Below are positions 6,845-14,505 of a DNA stretch of 17,930 nucleotides, piece by piece. The translations under genes and the position numbers were made by a program. The notes beneath the pieces are model-generated. The model ran no database searches and had not been told where the DNA came from. It saw only the letters and a list, made by a program, of their open reading frames with translations. The first letter of the stretch is position 1. The number at the start of each line of letters is the position of its first letter. Location of the stretch: assembly GCA_021784375.1 (NCBI GenBank), contig JAJXSV010000017.1, positions 1 to 17,930 on the forward strand, read 5' to 3'. The stretch comes from Actinomycetes bacterium (GTDB lineage: Bacteria; Actinomycetota; Actinomycetes; S36-B12; UBA5976).

Positions 6845-8028
6845 ACCTCGTCGACGTCCTGCTCGCCGTCTCCATCGCCACCGCCGTCGGTCGGGGCTGG
6901 CGCCTGGGCATCATCCGGGGGATCTTCGGGCTGGCCGGATTGCTCGCCGGCGGCTGGCTGGCGCTCCAGACCGCTCCCATCGCCATCGACGCCATCTCGC
7001 CTTCCGCGGCGTGGCGGATCGCGACCGGTGTGGGGCTCGTCGCTGGCATGGCGATCGCCGGAGAGGTGGTGGGTACCACCATCGGCGGGGTGCTGCGTCG
7101 CGCCCTTCGCTGGTCACCGGTGCAGTTCCTGGACTCCGTACTGGGAAGCGGCTTCCGGGTGTCCAGTTTCGCCATCATCGTGTGGCTCCTGAGTTCCGCC
7201 ATGGTGGTGCTCCCGGACCAGGGGGTCGCGCACCTCGTCCGGACCTCGGACATCGTTCGGTTCATCGACGAGTACGCACCGGACGCCGCCTACGGCGCCA
7301 CCGCCGCCCTCCGCAACGCCATGCGCATCACGCGCTTCCCTGTCGTGTTCGCCGGCGCGACACCGCAGCCGCAGACCTCGGCGCGGCCGGCCGATCCGCA
7401 GATCCTGCGGGATGGAGCCGTGCAGGCGACCTACATGTCGGTGTTCAAGGTACGAGCCGATGCAGAAGCCTGCTCGGAGCGGATGTCGGGCACCGGATTC
7501 ATGTACGCCCCGGGCCGCATCCTGACCAACGCCCACGTCGTCGCGGGTGCGAACCACGTGACCGTGTCGTCGATCGATTCCACCCAGCATGCAACCGCGG
7601 ACGTGGTGCTCTTCGATCCCTCTCTCGATGTCGCCGTCCTCGCCGTCAAGGGCTTGGTGGCCACGCCGCTCACCATCGGCCCCGATCTCCATACTGGCTC
7701 ACAGGCGGTGGTCCCCGGATACACCGGTGGCGGTCCGCTCTCGCCGGATGCCGCGCGCATCGCGGACATCATCATCGCGCGGGGACACGACATCTACGGA
7801 GGCGCAACCGTGGATCGTGAGATCTATGTCCTGCGGGCGCACGTGGCCGCGGGCGATTCCGGCGCTCCACTCGTGGGCATCGACGGCACCGTCGTCGGCA
7901 TGGTGTTCGCTGCGGCCACCGATGAGCGGGACACCGGCTACGCGCTCACGGCGTCCTCGATCGCGCGGGTGGCGACACAGGGCCGCTCGAGCACCCGGGC
8001 TGTCCCGCTCGGGCAGTGCCTCGACTAG
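6841..8028 (+). CDS. marP: MarP-like membrane-anchored periplasmic serine protease (CvpA-type membrane domain + trypsin-like domain)
   Basis: A 395-aa protein, almost the length of mycobacterial MarP (397). The N-terminal part (1-125) has about four hydrophobic segments of the colicin V production/CvpA type (near 4-19, 25-45, 60-82, 105-124). A linker leads to a chymotrypsin-fold protease with His232 in TNAHVV, Asp263 in DPSLDVAVL and Ser340 in GDSGAP, a complete triad. Cys211 and Cys393 match in position the disulfide pair known in MarP. In M. tuberculosis the enzyme is needed for acid and oxidative stress survival and acts on the peptidoglycan hydrolase RipA. The start overlaps the Nudix stop (ATGA). 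Its stop overlaps the stop of the convergent downstream gene within CTAG. Confidence 0.9.
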   Translation: MNLVDVLLAVSIATAVGRGWRLGIIRGIFGLAGLLAGGWLALQTAPIAIDAISPSAAWRIATGVGLVAGMAIAGEVVGTTIGGVLRRALRWSPVQFLDSVLGSGFRVSSFAIIVWLLSSAMVVLPDQGVAHLVRTSDIVRFIDEYAPDAAYGATAALRNAMRITRFPVVFAGATPQPQTSARPADPQILRDGAVQATYMSVFKVRADAEACSERMSGTGFMYAPGRILTNAHVVAGANHVTVSSIDSTQHATADVVLFDPSLDVAVLAVKGLVATPLTIGPDLHTGSQAVVPGYTGGGPLSPDAARIADIIIARGHDIYGGATVDREIYVLRAHVAAGDSGAPLVGIDGTVVGMVFAAATDERDTGYALTASSIARVATQGRSSTRAVPLGQCLD

Positions 8029-8423
8029 CGCTTGCTCCGGCCGAGAGCGGAGGCCACGTCGTTGATCGTCCTCTGCGTGGCATCAGCGGCCTGAGTCGGG
8101 CCCTTGATCTTCGATGCGCTGCGTCCGGCGATCAGCAGCAGGATGCCGGCGATGAGGATGAACACGCCGGCCAGGATGAGGAATGCCAACCAGGTGGGGA
8201 TACCGAGCGCGGACAGGCCGAATCCAACCGAGAAGATCAGGAGCAGCACCGCCAGGGAGAGGAGGAACAACGCCGCGATGAACGACACTGACGAGCGCAG
8301 TGCGCGCTTGGCGCTCTTCTTCAACTCGAGCGCAGCCAACTCGATCTGGTCACGGATGATCTTCTGGAAATCGGCAATCGCCGCTGATACCAGAACGCCG
8401 AGCCGGCTTTCGTTGTCCTTCAT
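8025..8423 (-). CDS. Putative actinobacterial Holin-X-like small membrane protein (phage holin family domain)
   Basis: A 132-aa protein with an amphipathic N-terminal helix (about 8-42, including DFQKIIRDQIELAALELKK), two long hydrophobic segments (about 46-70 and 76-99) and a charged C-terminal tail. This layout fits PF07332 (putative actinobacterial Holin-X) and related DUF1469 proteins. Despite the name these are chromosomal proteins of unknown function; nothing else here suggests a phage. ATG 8423 is preceded by GGGGAGG only 2 nt away, an unusually short spacing; a TTG at 8444 in frame is the alternative start. The gene lies 60 nt after nhaA on the same strand and its stop overlaps that of marP. 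Confidence 0.75.
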   Translation of the reverse strand: MKDNESRLGVLVSAAIADFQKIIRDQIELAALELKKSAKRALRSSVSFIAALFLLSLAVLLLIFSVGFGLSALGIPTWLAFLILAGVFILIAGILLLIAGRSASKIKGPTQAADATQRTINDVASALGRSKR

Positions 8424-8443
8424 GGCCTCCCCTAACAGCGGCA

Positions 8444-8449
8444 AGGCTA
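8444..8449 (-). promoter_or_regulatory. Possible -10 box (TAGCCT) of the Holin-X-like gene
   Basis: In the 60-nt gap after nhaA the minus strand has TTGACG (8467-8462) and TAGCCT (8449-8444). The 12-nt spacing is too short for the two to form one promoter, so only the TAnnnT box is proposed. It would give a leader of about 14 nt. Confidence 0.2.
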
Positions 8450-8483
8450 TCGCGCAGCGTCCGTCAACGCAGTCCCGACAGCA

Positions 8484-9602
8484 TCACATTCCCGGTTGCC
8501 GGACCTCGCTCACGCGGCGGCGCAGGAGCATGAGGGCGGCCGCGCCCACTGCGGCGGCAATGACGAGGGCTGCCAGCACTGCCAACTTCGTAGCCTGCAG
8601 GAGCGTGCCGGAGAGGCTCAGCTCAGCGAACAGCATCGACACCGAGAAGCCGGGGCCGGCGCTGGTTCCGACGAGCAGGTAGCCGAGGGCGTTGAGACGT
8701 GCTGCCGGCTTCAGCAGGGCCACTGCCAGTAGGGCACCCAGCAGGATCCCCAACGGCTTCCCCACGATCCGGGCTATCGTCACTGCCCCGACCAGCTGCC
8801 AATCGGCTCCGCTGCCCTGCACCGGGATGGCCAGGGACGTCGCGATGAACAGGGGCAGGATCACCCAGCTCGACCAGGGCTGGAGGCGCTCGCGGATGCG
8901 CTCCCCCTGCGCGGCGGTCACCACGCCGAGAACGGCGCCGAGGACGGTCGGGTGCACCCCGCTGTGCAGCATCGCCAGCCAGGCGGCAACCGCCACTACC
9001 ACCGAGAACCCGGGAGAGCGCGCGCTGGTCCGCGCGTACACCCAGACCAGCGCGCCGGCGACGAGCAGCCAGGTGGCCGAGGGGGCGCGGCCGAAGGCGA
9101 CGGCGATCACGATGATGGAGAGGGTGTCGTCGATGATGGCGAGGCTCAGGATGAAGGCGCGGAATGCGCTCGGCAGGCCGCGCCCGGCGATCGCCAGCAG
9201 AGCCAGCGAGAGCGGGATGTCGGTGGCCATGGGCACTCCCCAGGCGCCCCGCGCTGATGCAGGGGCCAGGAGGAGGAACAGCACCGCAGGCATCACCATG
9301 CCGGCTGCGGCGGCCACGATCGGCACCGACGCCTGACGTATCGAGGACAGCGCACCGCGCGTGAACTCATGTCGCAATTCGAGCCCGGCGATGAAGAAGA
9401 ACACGGGGAGCAGTCCGTCCTCGACGAAGCCGGCGAAGCTCAGGTCGAGCACGGAGTGACGGGCATGGAGCAGCGGCGCGACGTGCGCATAACCCACGGC
9501 ATTGGTGACGCCGAGGCCGATGGCGGCTGCGACGACCAGCATCATCGCCGCTGGTTTCTCCTCGCGGATGACGCGATCAACCCAGCGGCGATCGTCCTTC
9601 AC
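8484..9602 (-). CDS. nhaA: Na+/H+ antiporter NhaA
   Basis: A 372-aa polytopic membrane protein with NhaA signatures: DGLLPVFFFIAGLELRHE (62-79), ATDIPLSLALLA (126-137, Asp128), IIDDTLSIIVIAVAF (156-170, Asp158/Asp159, equivalent to the ion-binding Asp163/Asp164 of E. coli), HPTVLGAVLG (217-226) and GKPLGI (281-286, Lys282, likely the counterpart of Lys300). It exchanges cytoplasmic Na+ for external H+. It is slightly shorter than typical NhaA (about 390-430). The GTG start at 9602 directly follows the acs stop (TGAGTG) with GGAGG 5 nt upstream inside acs, so the two are translationally coupled. Its place behind a Na+-coupled carboxylate importer suggests recycling of imported Na+. Confidence 0.93.
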   Translation of the reverse strand: MKDDRRWVDRVIREEKPAAMMLVVAAAIGLGVTNAVGYAHVAPLLHARHSVLDLSFAGFVEDGLLPVFFFIAGLELRHEFTRGALSSIRQASVPIVAAAAGMVMPAVLFLLLAPASARGAWGVPMATDIPLSLALLAIAGRGLPSAFRAFILSLAIIDDTLSIIVIAVAFGRAPSATWLLVAGALVWVYARTSARSPGFSVVVAVAAWLAMLHSGVHPTVLGAVLGVVTAAQGERIRERLQPWSSWVILPLFIATSLAIPVQGSGADWQLVGAVTIARIVGKPLGILLGALLAVALLKPAARLNALGYLLVGTSAGPGFSVSMLFAELSLSGTLLQATKLAVLAALVIAAAVGAAALMLLRRRVSEVRQPGM

Positions 9603-11561
9603 TCAATCCTCCGGCATGCCCGAAGCGAGGCCCTGGGCGATCATGTTCATGATGGTGGGGTCAGCGAGTGTCGTCACGTCACCGATGGCGCGATTCTCCG
9701 CGATGTCGCGGAGCAGGCGTCGCATGATCTTCCCGGAACGCGTCTTCGGCAGTTCCTGCACGATCATCACCTGTCGCGGCTTCGCGATGGGGCCGATCTC
9801 GTGCACGACGTGCCCGCGCAGGGCCGCTGCCATGCCCTCGCCATCCTCGTAGCCACCGCGCAGGATGACGAAGGCGACGATCGCCTGCCCTGTGAGCGGG
9901 TCGGACGAGCTCACGACGGCGGCCTCGGCGACCGCCGGGTGCGAGACGAGGGCGTGCTCCACTTCCGTGGTCGAGATGCGGTGCCCCGAGATGTTCATGA
10001 CATCATCGACGCGGCCGAGCAGCCAGATCGCACCCTCATCGTCGAACTTGGCCCCGTCACCCGCGAAGTAGCGGCCCTGGAACCGTGACCAGTAGCCGTT
10101 CCGGTAGCGCTCGGGGTCACCCCAGATTCCCCGCAGCATGGCCGGCCACGGGTCCGTGAGCACCAGGTAGCCGCCATGGCCGCGTCCCACCTTGTAGCCG
10201 TTCTCATCGACGATGGCGGCGCCGATGCCGGGCAGCGCGCGCATGGCCGAGCCGGGCTTGCAGGTGGTGACGCCCGGTAGCGGGGAGATCATGATGGCGC
10301 CGGTCTCCGTCTGCCACCAGGTGTCGACGATGGGGCAGCGGTCATGGCCGATGACCTCGCGGTACCACATCCAGGCCTCCGGGTTGATCGGTTCGCCGAC
10401 CGAACCCAGGATGCGCAACGAGGAGAGGTCGAAGGCGTCCGGGTGCTCGTCCCCCCACTTCATGCAGGCGCGGATGGCAGTGGGTGCCGTGTAGAAGATG
10501 GAGACGCCGTACTTCTCGATGAGTTCCCACCAGCGCCCGCGGTGCGGGGTGTCCGGTGTGCCCTCGTAGATGAGTGAGGTGGCGCCATTGGCCAGCGGCC
10601 CGTAGACGACGTACGTGTGGCCGGTGATCCAGCCGATGTCGGCGGTGCACCAGTACACGTCCGTCTCCGGCTTCAGGTCGAATACCGCGTGGTGCGTGTA
10701 TGCCGCCTGTGTGAGGTAGCCGCCGGTGGTGTGCAGGATGCCCTTGGGGGTGCCCGTGGTGCCGGACGTGTAGAGGATGAAGAGCGGGTGCTCCGCGTCG
10801 AAGGCACGCGGGCTGTGCGTGTCGGGCTGCGCGTCAACGACGTCGTGCCACCAGACGTCGCGCTCGTTCCAGGTCACCTCGCCGCCGGTGCGACGCACCA
10901 CCAGCACGTGCTGGATGGTCGGCGTCTCGTGCAGCGCCTCATCGACCGCATCCTTGAGCGGCAGGGCCTTGCCCCGCCTGAACTGCCCGTCGCTGGTGAT
11001 GACGAGCCGGGCCGAGGCGTCGATGATGCGCGAACGCAGCGCCTCCGAGGAGAAGCCACCGAAGATCACGGACGTCACCGCACCGATGCGTGCGCAGGCC
11101 AGCAGTGAGAACACGGCCTCGGGGATCATCGGCATGTAGATCGCCACGCGATCGCCCTCGCCGATGCCGAGCGCGATCAGCGCGTTCGCTGTCTTCGACA
11201 CCTCGCGTAGGAGTTCCGCGTAGGTGATGGTTCGGGTGTCACCACCCTCGCCCTCCCAGTAGTACGCGACACGGTCGCCGTTGCCGGCAGCCACGTGACG
11301 ATCGACGCAGTTGACGGCGACGTTGAGCTTGCCGTCGACGAACCACTGCGCGAACGGTGCATCGCTCCAGTCGAGTACCTGGCTCCAGGGCTTCGCCCAT
11401 TGCAGGCGACGGGCCTGCTTGGCCCAGAACGCCAGGCGATCCTCGGACGCCTCCTGATAGGACTCGATCTTCGCATTCGCGTTGATGGCGAGCTCGACCG
11501 GCGGGAAGAAGTGCCGACTCTCCGAGAGCAGGTTGGAGAGGGTTTCGCTGATGTCGCTCAT
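9603..11561 (-). CDS. acs: Acetyl-coenzyme A synthetase (AMP-forming acetate-CoA ligase)
   Basis: A 652-aa cytoplasmic enzyme of the ANL superfamily, full length for Acs, converting acetate, ATP and CoA to acetyl-CoA via acetyl-AMP. It has an N-terminal ACAS_N region, the P-loop-like YTSGTTGTPKG (264-274), the acetate-pocket block DTWWQTETG (413-421, second Trp equivalent to Salmonella Trp414), the hinge region GRVDDVMNISGHRIST (516-531), and PKTRSGKIMRR with Lys611, the catalytic Lys regulated by acetylation in other bacteria. ATG 11561 has GAAGGG 6 nt upstream. It follows the symporter gene after a 137-nt gap and is coupled to nhaA at its 3' end. Intact. Confidence 0.96.
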   Translation of the reverse strand: MSDISETLSNLLSESRHFFPPVELAINANAKIESYQEASEDRLAFWAKQARRLQWAKPWSQVLDWSDAPFAQWFVDGKLNVAVNCVDRHVAAGNGDRVAYYWEGEGGDTRTITYAELLREVSKTANALIALGIGEGDRVAIYMPMIPEAVFSLLACARIGAVTSVIFGGFSSEALRSRIIDASARLVITSDGQFRRGKALPLKDAVDEALHETPTIQHVLVVRRTGGEVTWNERDVWWHDVVDAQPDTHSPRAFDAEHPLFILYTSGTTGTPKGILHTTGGYLTQAAYTHHAVFDLKPETDVYWCTADIGWITGHTYVVYGPLANGATSLIYEGTPDTPHRGRWWELIEKYGVSIFYTAPTAIRACMKWGDEHPDAFDLSSLRILGSVGEPINPEAWMWYREVIGHDRCPIVDTWWQTETGAIMISPLPGVTTCKPGSAMRALPGIGAAIVDENGYKVGRGHGGYLVLTDPWPAMLRGIWGDPERYRNGYWSRFQGRYFAGDGAKFDDEGAIWLLGRVDDVMNISGHRISTTEVEHALVSHPAVAEAAVVSSSDPLTGQAIVAFVILRGGYEDGEGMAAALRGHVVHEIGPIAKPRQVMIVQELPKTRSGKIMRRLLRDIAENRAIGDVTTLADPTIMNMIAQGLASGMPED

Positions 11562-11664
11562 GTCCGTCCCTTCACGTGTCCCGGCCGCGGCGGTGGGACC
11601 ACGTCTTGCTCAGGTGCAGCTCGCGCCGGGAGCGCTGCTCACCACCCGAGTTCGAGTGCCGCTG

Positions 11665-11670
11665 ACGATA
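11665..11670 (-). promoter_or_regulatory. Possible acs promoter -10 (TATCGT) in the symporter-acs gap
   Basis: The 137-nt gap 11562-11698 holds TATCGT on the minus strand with a weak GTTCCG at 11693-11688 spaced 17 nt. This would give a leader of about 95 nt. No Crp-type TGTGA palindrome is seen in the gap. It may allow acs-nhaA to be transcribed separately from the transporter genes. Confidence 0.25.
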
Positions 11671-11698
11671 ACGGTCCGGCCCGTGCGCGGAACAGGAC

Positions 11699-13177
11699 TC
11701 AGACCACGAACTTGTCCGGGGTGTGCAAGCGTCCCATCGTGATCGCCGCATGACCCGGGACGCGGTCGCTGGTCGCGAGGGACACCACGACCATCGTCGC
11801 GAATGCGAGGGGGACGGTCCAGGCCGCCGGTTGGCCCAGCACGGCGTGCAGGGGGCCGGTGGTGGGGATGAACAGCGCGACGAGTACCGCGAGCACGGAG
11901 GTCGTCCCTCCGACCGCCAGACCGGCGATGGCGCCGGCGGTGGAGAGGCGCCTCCACCAGATACCGAGCACCAGGAGCGGGCAGAAGGTGGAGGCCGCGA
12001 CCGCGAATGCCATGGCCACCATGTCTGCGAGGTGGAGCTGGCCGATGAAGGGGAGCAGCGCGAGGGGGACCAGCAGGGCGAGTGCCGCGCCCGTGCGGAA
12101 GCCCGGCACTGCCCCCATCCGCTTCTGCAGGAGGTCCTGTGACAGGACGCCGGAGATGGACAGCACGAGCCCGGACGCGGTGGCCATGAAGGCCGCGAAG
12201 GCACCGGCGTCAACCAGGGCCCCGAGCAGCTGTCCGAAGGCGCCGGGGAAGACACGTTCGGGCAGCAGGAGCACGAGGGCGTCCGAGCCGCCATGGCGAC
12301 CGAGGTCGAGCGAGTAGAAGCGCCCGAGTGCACCGATCACCGGCGGGAACAGGTAGAAGACGCTGATGAGCGAGATCGCGAGCAGCGTGGTGCGGCGGGC
12401 TGCCCGGCCGTCCCTGATGGCGTAGAAGCGCACGAGCACATGCGGCAGGCCCATGGTGCCCAGGAAGGTCGCAATGACGAGCGAGAGGTTCCCATAGAGG
12501 GGGAATTGCCGGCCGCCGAAGGTCGACAGGGGCTCGCTCCAGCGGGCGGGGGACAGGCGCGGGGAGTTCTGCTCGGTCCACGCCCACAGCATGAGCACGG
12601 TCGGAATGGCGATCGCGCCGACCTTGATCCAGTACTGGAAGCTCTGCACCAGGGAGATGGACCGTGTGCCGCCAGCTGCCACCGTGAGGCCCACGACGAG
12701 CGCGACGACGACGCCACCGGATGCCACCGGTGCTCCCGTCATCACATTGAGCGTGAGACCGGCCGCCTGCATCTGCGGCAACAGGTACAGCCAACCGATG
12801 ATGACGACGAGGGCGCTCGAGAGCCGGCGCACGGTGCGCGACTCCATGCGGGTCTCCGCGAAGTCAGGCAGCGTGTACGCGCCGGATCGGCGCAGGGGTG
12901 CCGCGATGAACAGCAGCAGCACCAGGTACCCGGCGGTGAAGCCGACCGGGTACCAGAGCATGTCGATGCCGTAGAGCATGACCAGCCCCGCGATGCCGAG
13001 GAACGAGGCGGCGGACAGGTACTCACCACTCATGGCCGACGCGTTGGCGAAGGTGCTCATCGACCTGGCCGCCATGAAGAAGTCGGAGGTGCCGCGCGAG
13101 AAGCGCAATCCGTACAGGCCGATGCTGATACTCGTGGTGATGAGGGCCACGACGGTGATGATGGCGAAGGGGTTCAT
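11699..13177 (-). CDS. Sodium:solute symporter (SSS family), cation/acetate symporter-like
   Basis: A 492-aa polytopic membrane protein with about 13 hydrophobic segments. The SSS-family stretch SGEYLSAASFLGIAGL (50-65) and GLPHVLVRFYAIRD (243-256) resemble ActP of E. coli and MctC of Corynebacterium, which import acetate, propionate or pyruvate. ATG 13177 shares one base with the DUF485 stop (TGATG) and has GAGGA upstream within that gene. An upstream in-frame extension of 44 codons is rejected because it lies wholly inside the DUF485 gene and is Arg/His-rich. DUF485 (YjcH) before it and acs after it support a role in acetate uptake. Whether acetate or another short carboxylate is preferred cannot be read from the sequence. 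Confidence 0.9.
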   Translation of the reverse strand: MNPFAIITVVALITTSISIGLYGLRFSRGTSDFFMAARSMSTFANASAMSGEYLSAASFLGIAGLVMLYGIDMLWYPVGFTAGYLVLLLFIAAPLRRSGAYTLPDFAETRMESRTVRRLSSALVVIIGWLYLLPQMQAAGLTLNVMTGAPVASGGVVVALVVGLTVAAGGTRSISLVQSFQYWIKVGAIAIPTVLMLWAWTEQNSPRLSPARWSEPLSTFGGRQFPLYGNLSLVIATFLGTMGLPHVLVRFYAIRDGRAARRTTLLAISLISVFYLFPPVIGALGRFYSLDLGRHGGSDALVLLLPERVFPGAFGQLLGALVDAGAFAAFMATASGLVLSISGVLSQDLLQKRMGAVPGFRTGAALALLVPLALLPFIGQLHLADMVAMAFAVAASTFCPLLVLGIWWRRLSTAGAIAGLAVGGTTSVLAVLVALFIPTTGPLHAVLGQPAAWTVPLAFATMVVVSLATSDRVPGHAAITMGRLHTPDKFVV

Positions 13178-13548
13178 CACACGTCCTCGACGAGATCGAT
13201 GAACTGCTGCTCGTACCACTCGGCCATGCGGATGTGCAGCCACCCCAAGGCGATGATGAATGGGAACACGGCGACGCCGATGGTCAGCCAGATGACGGGA
13301 ATCGACCACACATGCGCGCTGCGGAACCAGTGCGAGCCCCAGTAGAGCAGCGGGACCACGGCCAGCACCGACAGGAAGGCCGATGTGATCGCCATGGAGA
13401 GCCGAAGTTGGCTGCGCCGAAGCGCAGACAGCAGCACCTCGCCACGGACCGTGTGTTCCCGAAGGTCACGTGGTGCGGAGGTGCGCGAGGGCCGGCGACG
13501 CGTGCTCGTGCGTGGATGCGTGACGACGACGCGCCGGGACTTGTCCAT
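13177..13548 (-). CDS. DUF485 family membrane protein (YjcH-like partner of SSS symporter)
   Basis: A 123-aa protein with two hydrophobic segments (about 48-70 and 80-105) and the C-terminal RMAEWYEQQFIDLVED that is typical of DUF485 proteins. These are regularly encoded directly before acetate symporters (yjcH-actP in E. coli) and are presumed to assist them. Unlike the short YjcH (about 100 aa) it has a basic, Arg/Ser/Thr-rich N-terminal extension of about 45 residues, probably cytoplasmic. ATG 13548 lies 5 nt after the response-regulator stop, and the stop shares a base with the symporter start, so it is tied to both neighbours. Confidence 0.85.
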   Translation of the reverse strand: MDKSRRVVVTHPRTSTRRRPSRTSAPRDLREHTVRGEVLLSALRRSQLRLSMAITSAFLSVLAVVPLLYWGSHWFRSAHVWSIPVIWLTIGVAVFPFIIALGWLHIRMAEWYEQQFIDLVEDV

Positions 13549-13553
13549 CGGTC

Positions 13554-14342
13554 CTATGGCTTGGGACGGGCAGCGGGGGCGGGAACGGTGTCGATGCGGC
13601 GCGGACGAGCGCTGCGGACAAGGCGGTCCCTGAGCTCGCGGGTGTGACGGCGTGAGACCTCGAGCAGGGCATCCCCGACGCGGACGGACATGCGGCCCGC
13701 GTCGACGCGAACCTCATCGATGGTGGCAAGCGACACCAACCAGCGGCGGTGGATCCGCACGAATCCCGCGTCCGCCCAGCGCTCCTCGAGCACGGCCAGG
13801 GGGATGCGCACGAGATGGCGCCCCTCGCGTGTGACCAGGCGCGCGTAGTCGCCGTGGGCCTCGACGTACCGGATGTCGCTGCGCTTGATGAAGCGGGTGA
13901 CGCCCGCCAGTTCGACGGGGATGGTCTCGTCCTCGGTGCCGATGGACGCGGCATCTGCCAGGGGCTGGCGCTGCGACTTGGCTTCGAGCACGCGCGACAC
14001 GGCTTCGTGCAGACGTTCCGGGCGATAGGGCTTCAACACGTAGTCGACCGCCCGCAGATCGAACGCGCTCACCGCGTGATCCTCGAACGCCGTGACGAAC
14101 ACGATGGCCGGAGCCTCCGTGAAGCGCTTGAGCACCTTGGCCAAATCCATGCCGTCGATGCCCGGCATGCGGATGTCCAGGAACACCGCATCGATCGGCT
14201 CGGTCTGCAGCACCTTGAGGGCCTCGGTGCCGTTCTGCGCAGTGCGCACCTCGCCGATGCGATCGTCCTGCTTCAGCACGTACGCCAATTCGGCGCGTGC
14301 AGGCGCCTCATCGTCGACGGCGAGAACCCTCAAGCCAGCCAC
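13554..14342 (-). CDS. LytTR-family response regulator
   Basis: A 262-aa regulator with an N-terminal receiver domain (acidic pocket at 10-12, phosphoacceptor Asp56 in FLDIRMPGIDG, Thr84, Lys104 in LKPY) and a C-terminal LytTR DNA-binding domain (about 141-239) with the characteristic FVRIHRRWLV. A Pro/Ala/Arg-rich tail follows. GTG 14342 is chosen because GAGAGGGA precedes it by 8 nt and the protein then begins MAGLRVLAVDDE; the GTG at 14363, 7 codons earlier, has no ribosome binding site. It partners with the LytS-type kinase encoded upstream. Being 5 nt ahead of DUF485-symporter, it probably controls this transporter operon, as LytTR regulators BtsR and YpdB control carboxylate transporters in E. 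coli. Its target sites are not identified. Confidence 0.92.
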   Translation of the reverse strand: MAGLRVLAVDDEAPARAELAYVLKQDDRIGEVRTAQNGTEALKVLQTEPIDAVFLDIRMPGIDGMDLAKVLKRFTEAPAIVFVTAFEDHAVSAFDLRAVDYVLKPYRPERLHEAVSRVLEAKSQRQPLADAASIGTEDETIPVELAGVTRFIKRSDIRYVEAHGDYARLVTREGRHLVRIPLAVLEERWADAGFVRIHRRWLVSLATIDEVRVDAGRMSVRVGDALLEVSRRHTRELRDRLVRSARPRRIDTVPAPAARPKP

Positions 14343-14441
14343 GTAACTGTCCCTCTCGATCACATGCGCGCGGAAGTCGGCGCGGCGCTCCAGCGACGGG
14401 ACAGGGCCCCCGCCCGTAGCTGCGCTGCGGCGTTGGCGCCG

Positions 14442-14447
14442 AGACTA
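14442..14447 (-). promoter_or_regulatory. Possible -10 box (TAGTCT) ahead of the response-regulator operon
   Basis: The 148-nt gap between kinase and regulator (14343-14490) contains TAGTCT on the minus strand, matching TAnnnT and giving a leader of about 93 nt. No well-spaced -35 is visible; GTGACG at 14475-14470 is 22 nt away. Just upstream is a short perfect palindrome TTCCGCCGGAA, of unknown meaning. Confidence 0.25.
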
Positions 14448-14483
14448 CGCCCGTTTCCGGCGGAATCCTCGTCACGCCCGCGC

Positions 14484-14505
14484 AAAAAGGCTAGACGAGG
14501 GCCTT
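14484..14505 (-). terminator. Weak terminator- or attenuator-like hairpin at the kinase stop codon
   Basis: On the minus strand AAGGC (14505-14501) and GCCTT (14491-14487) can form a 5-bp stem with a 9-nt loop that contains the kinase stop, followed by further T residues to 14484. The stem is short for an intrinsic terminator, so at most partial termination between kinase and regulator is suggested. Confidence 0.25.

Noticed and set aside
8025..8423. Prophage remnant, suggested by the Holin-X name
   Set aside because: Holin-X/DUF1469 proteins are common chromosomal actinobacterial membrane proteins, and no endolysin, tail or integrase gene is nearby.
11562..11698. Crp-binding site upstream of acs
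   Set aside because: Crp regulates acs in other bacteria, so the gap was searched for TGTGA-N6-TCACA and GTG-N8-CAC patterns; only short palindromes (GTGGTCCCAC, CACGTG) were found, too weak to call.
13178..13309. 44-codon N-terminal extension of the SSS symporter
   Set aside because: It lies entirely inside the DUF485 gene in another frame and is Arg/His-rich; ATG 13177 has a ribosome binding site and precedes the first membrane segment.
12293..13345. A 350-codon plus-strand open frame opposite the symporter and DUF485 genes
   Set aside because: Glu/Arg/Gly/His-rich shadow frame with no motif; the opposite strand encodes a clear SSS transporter.
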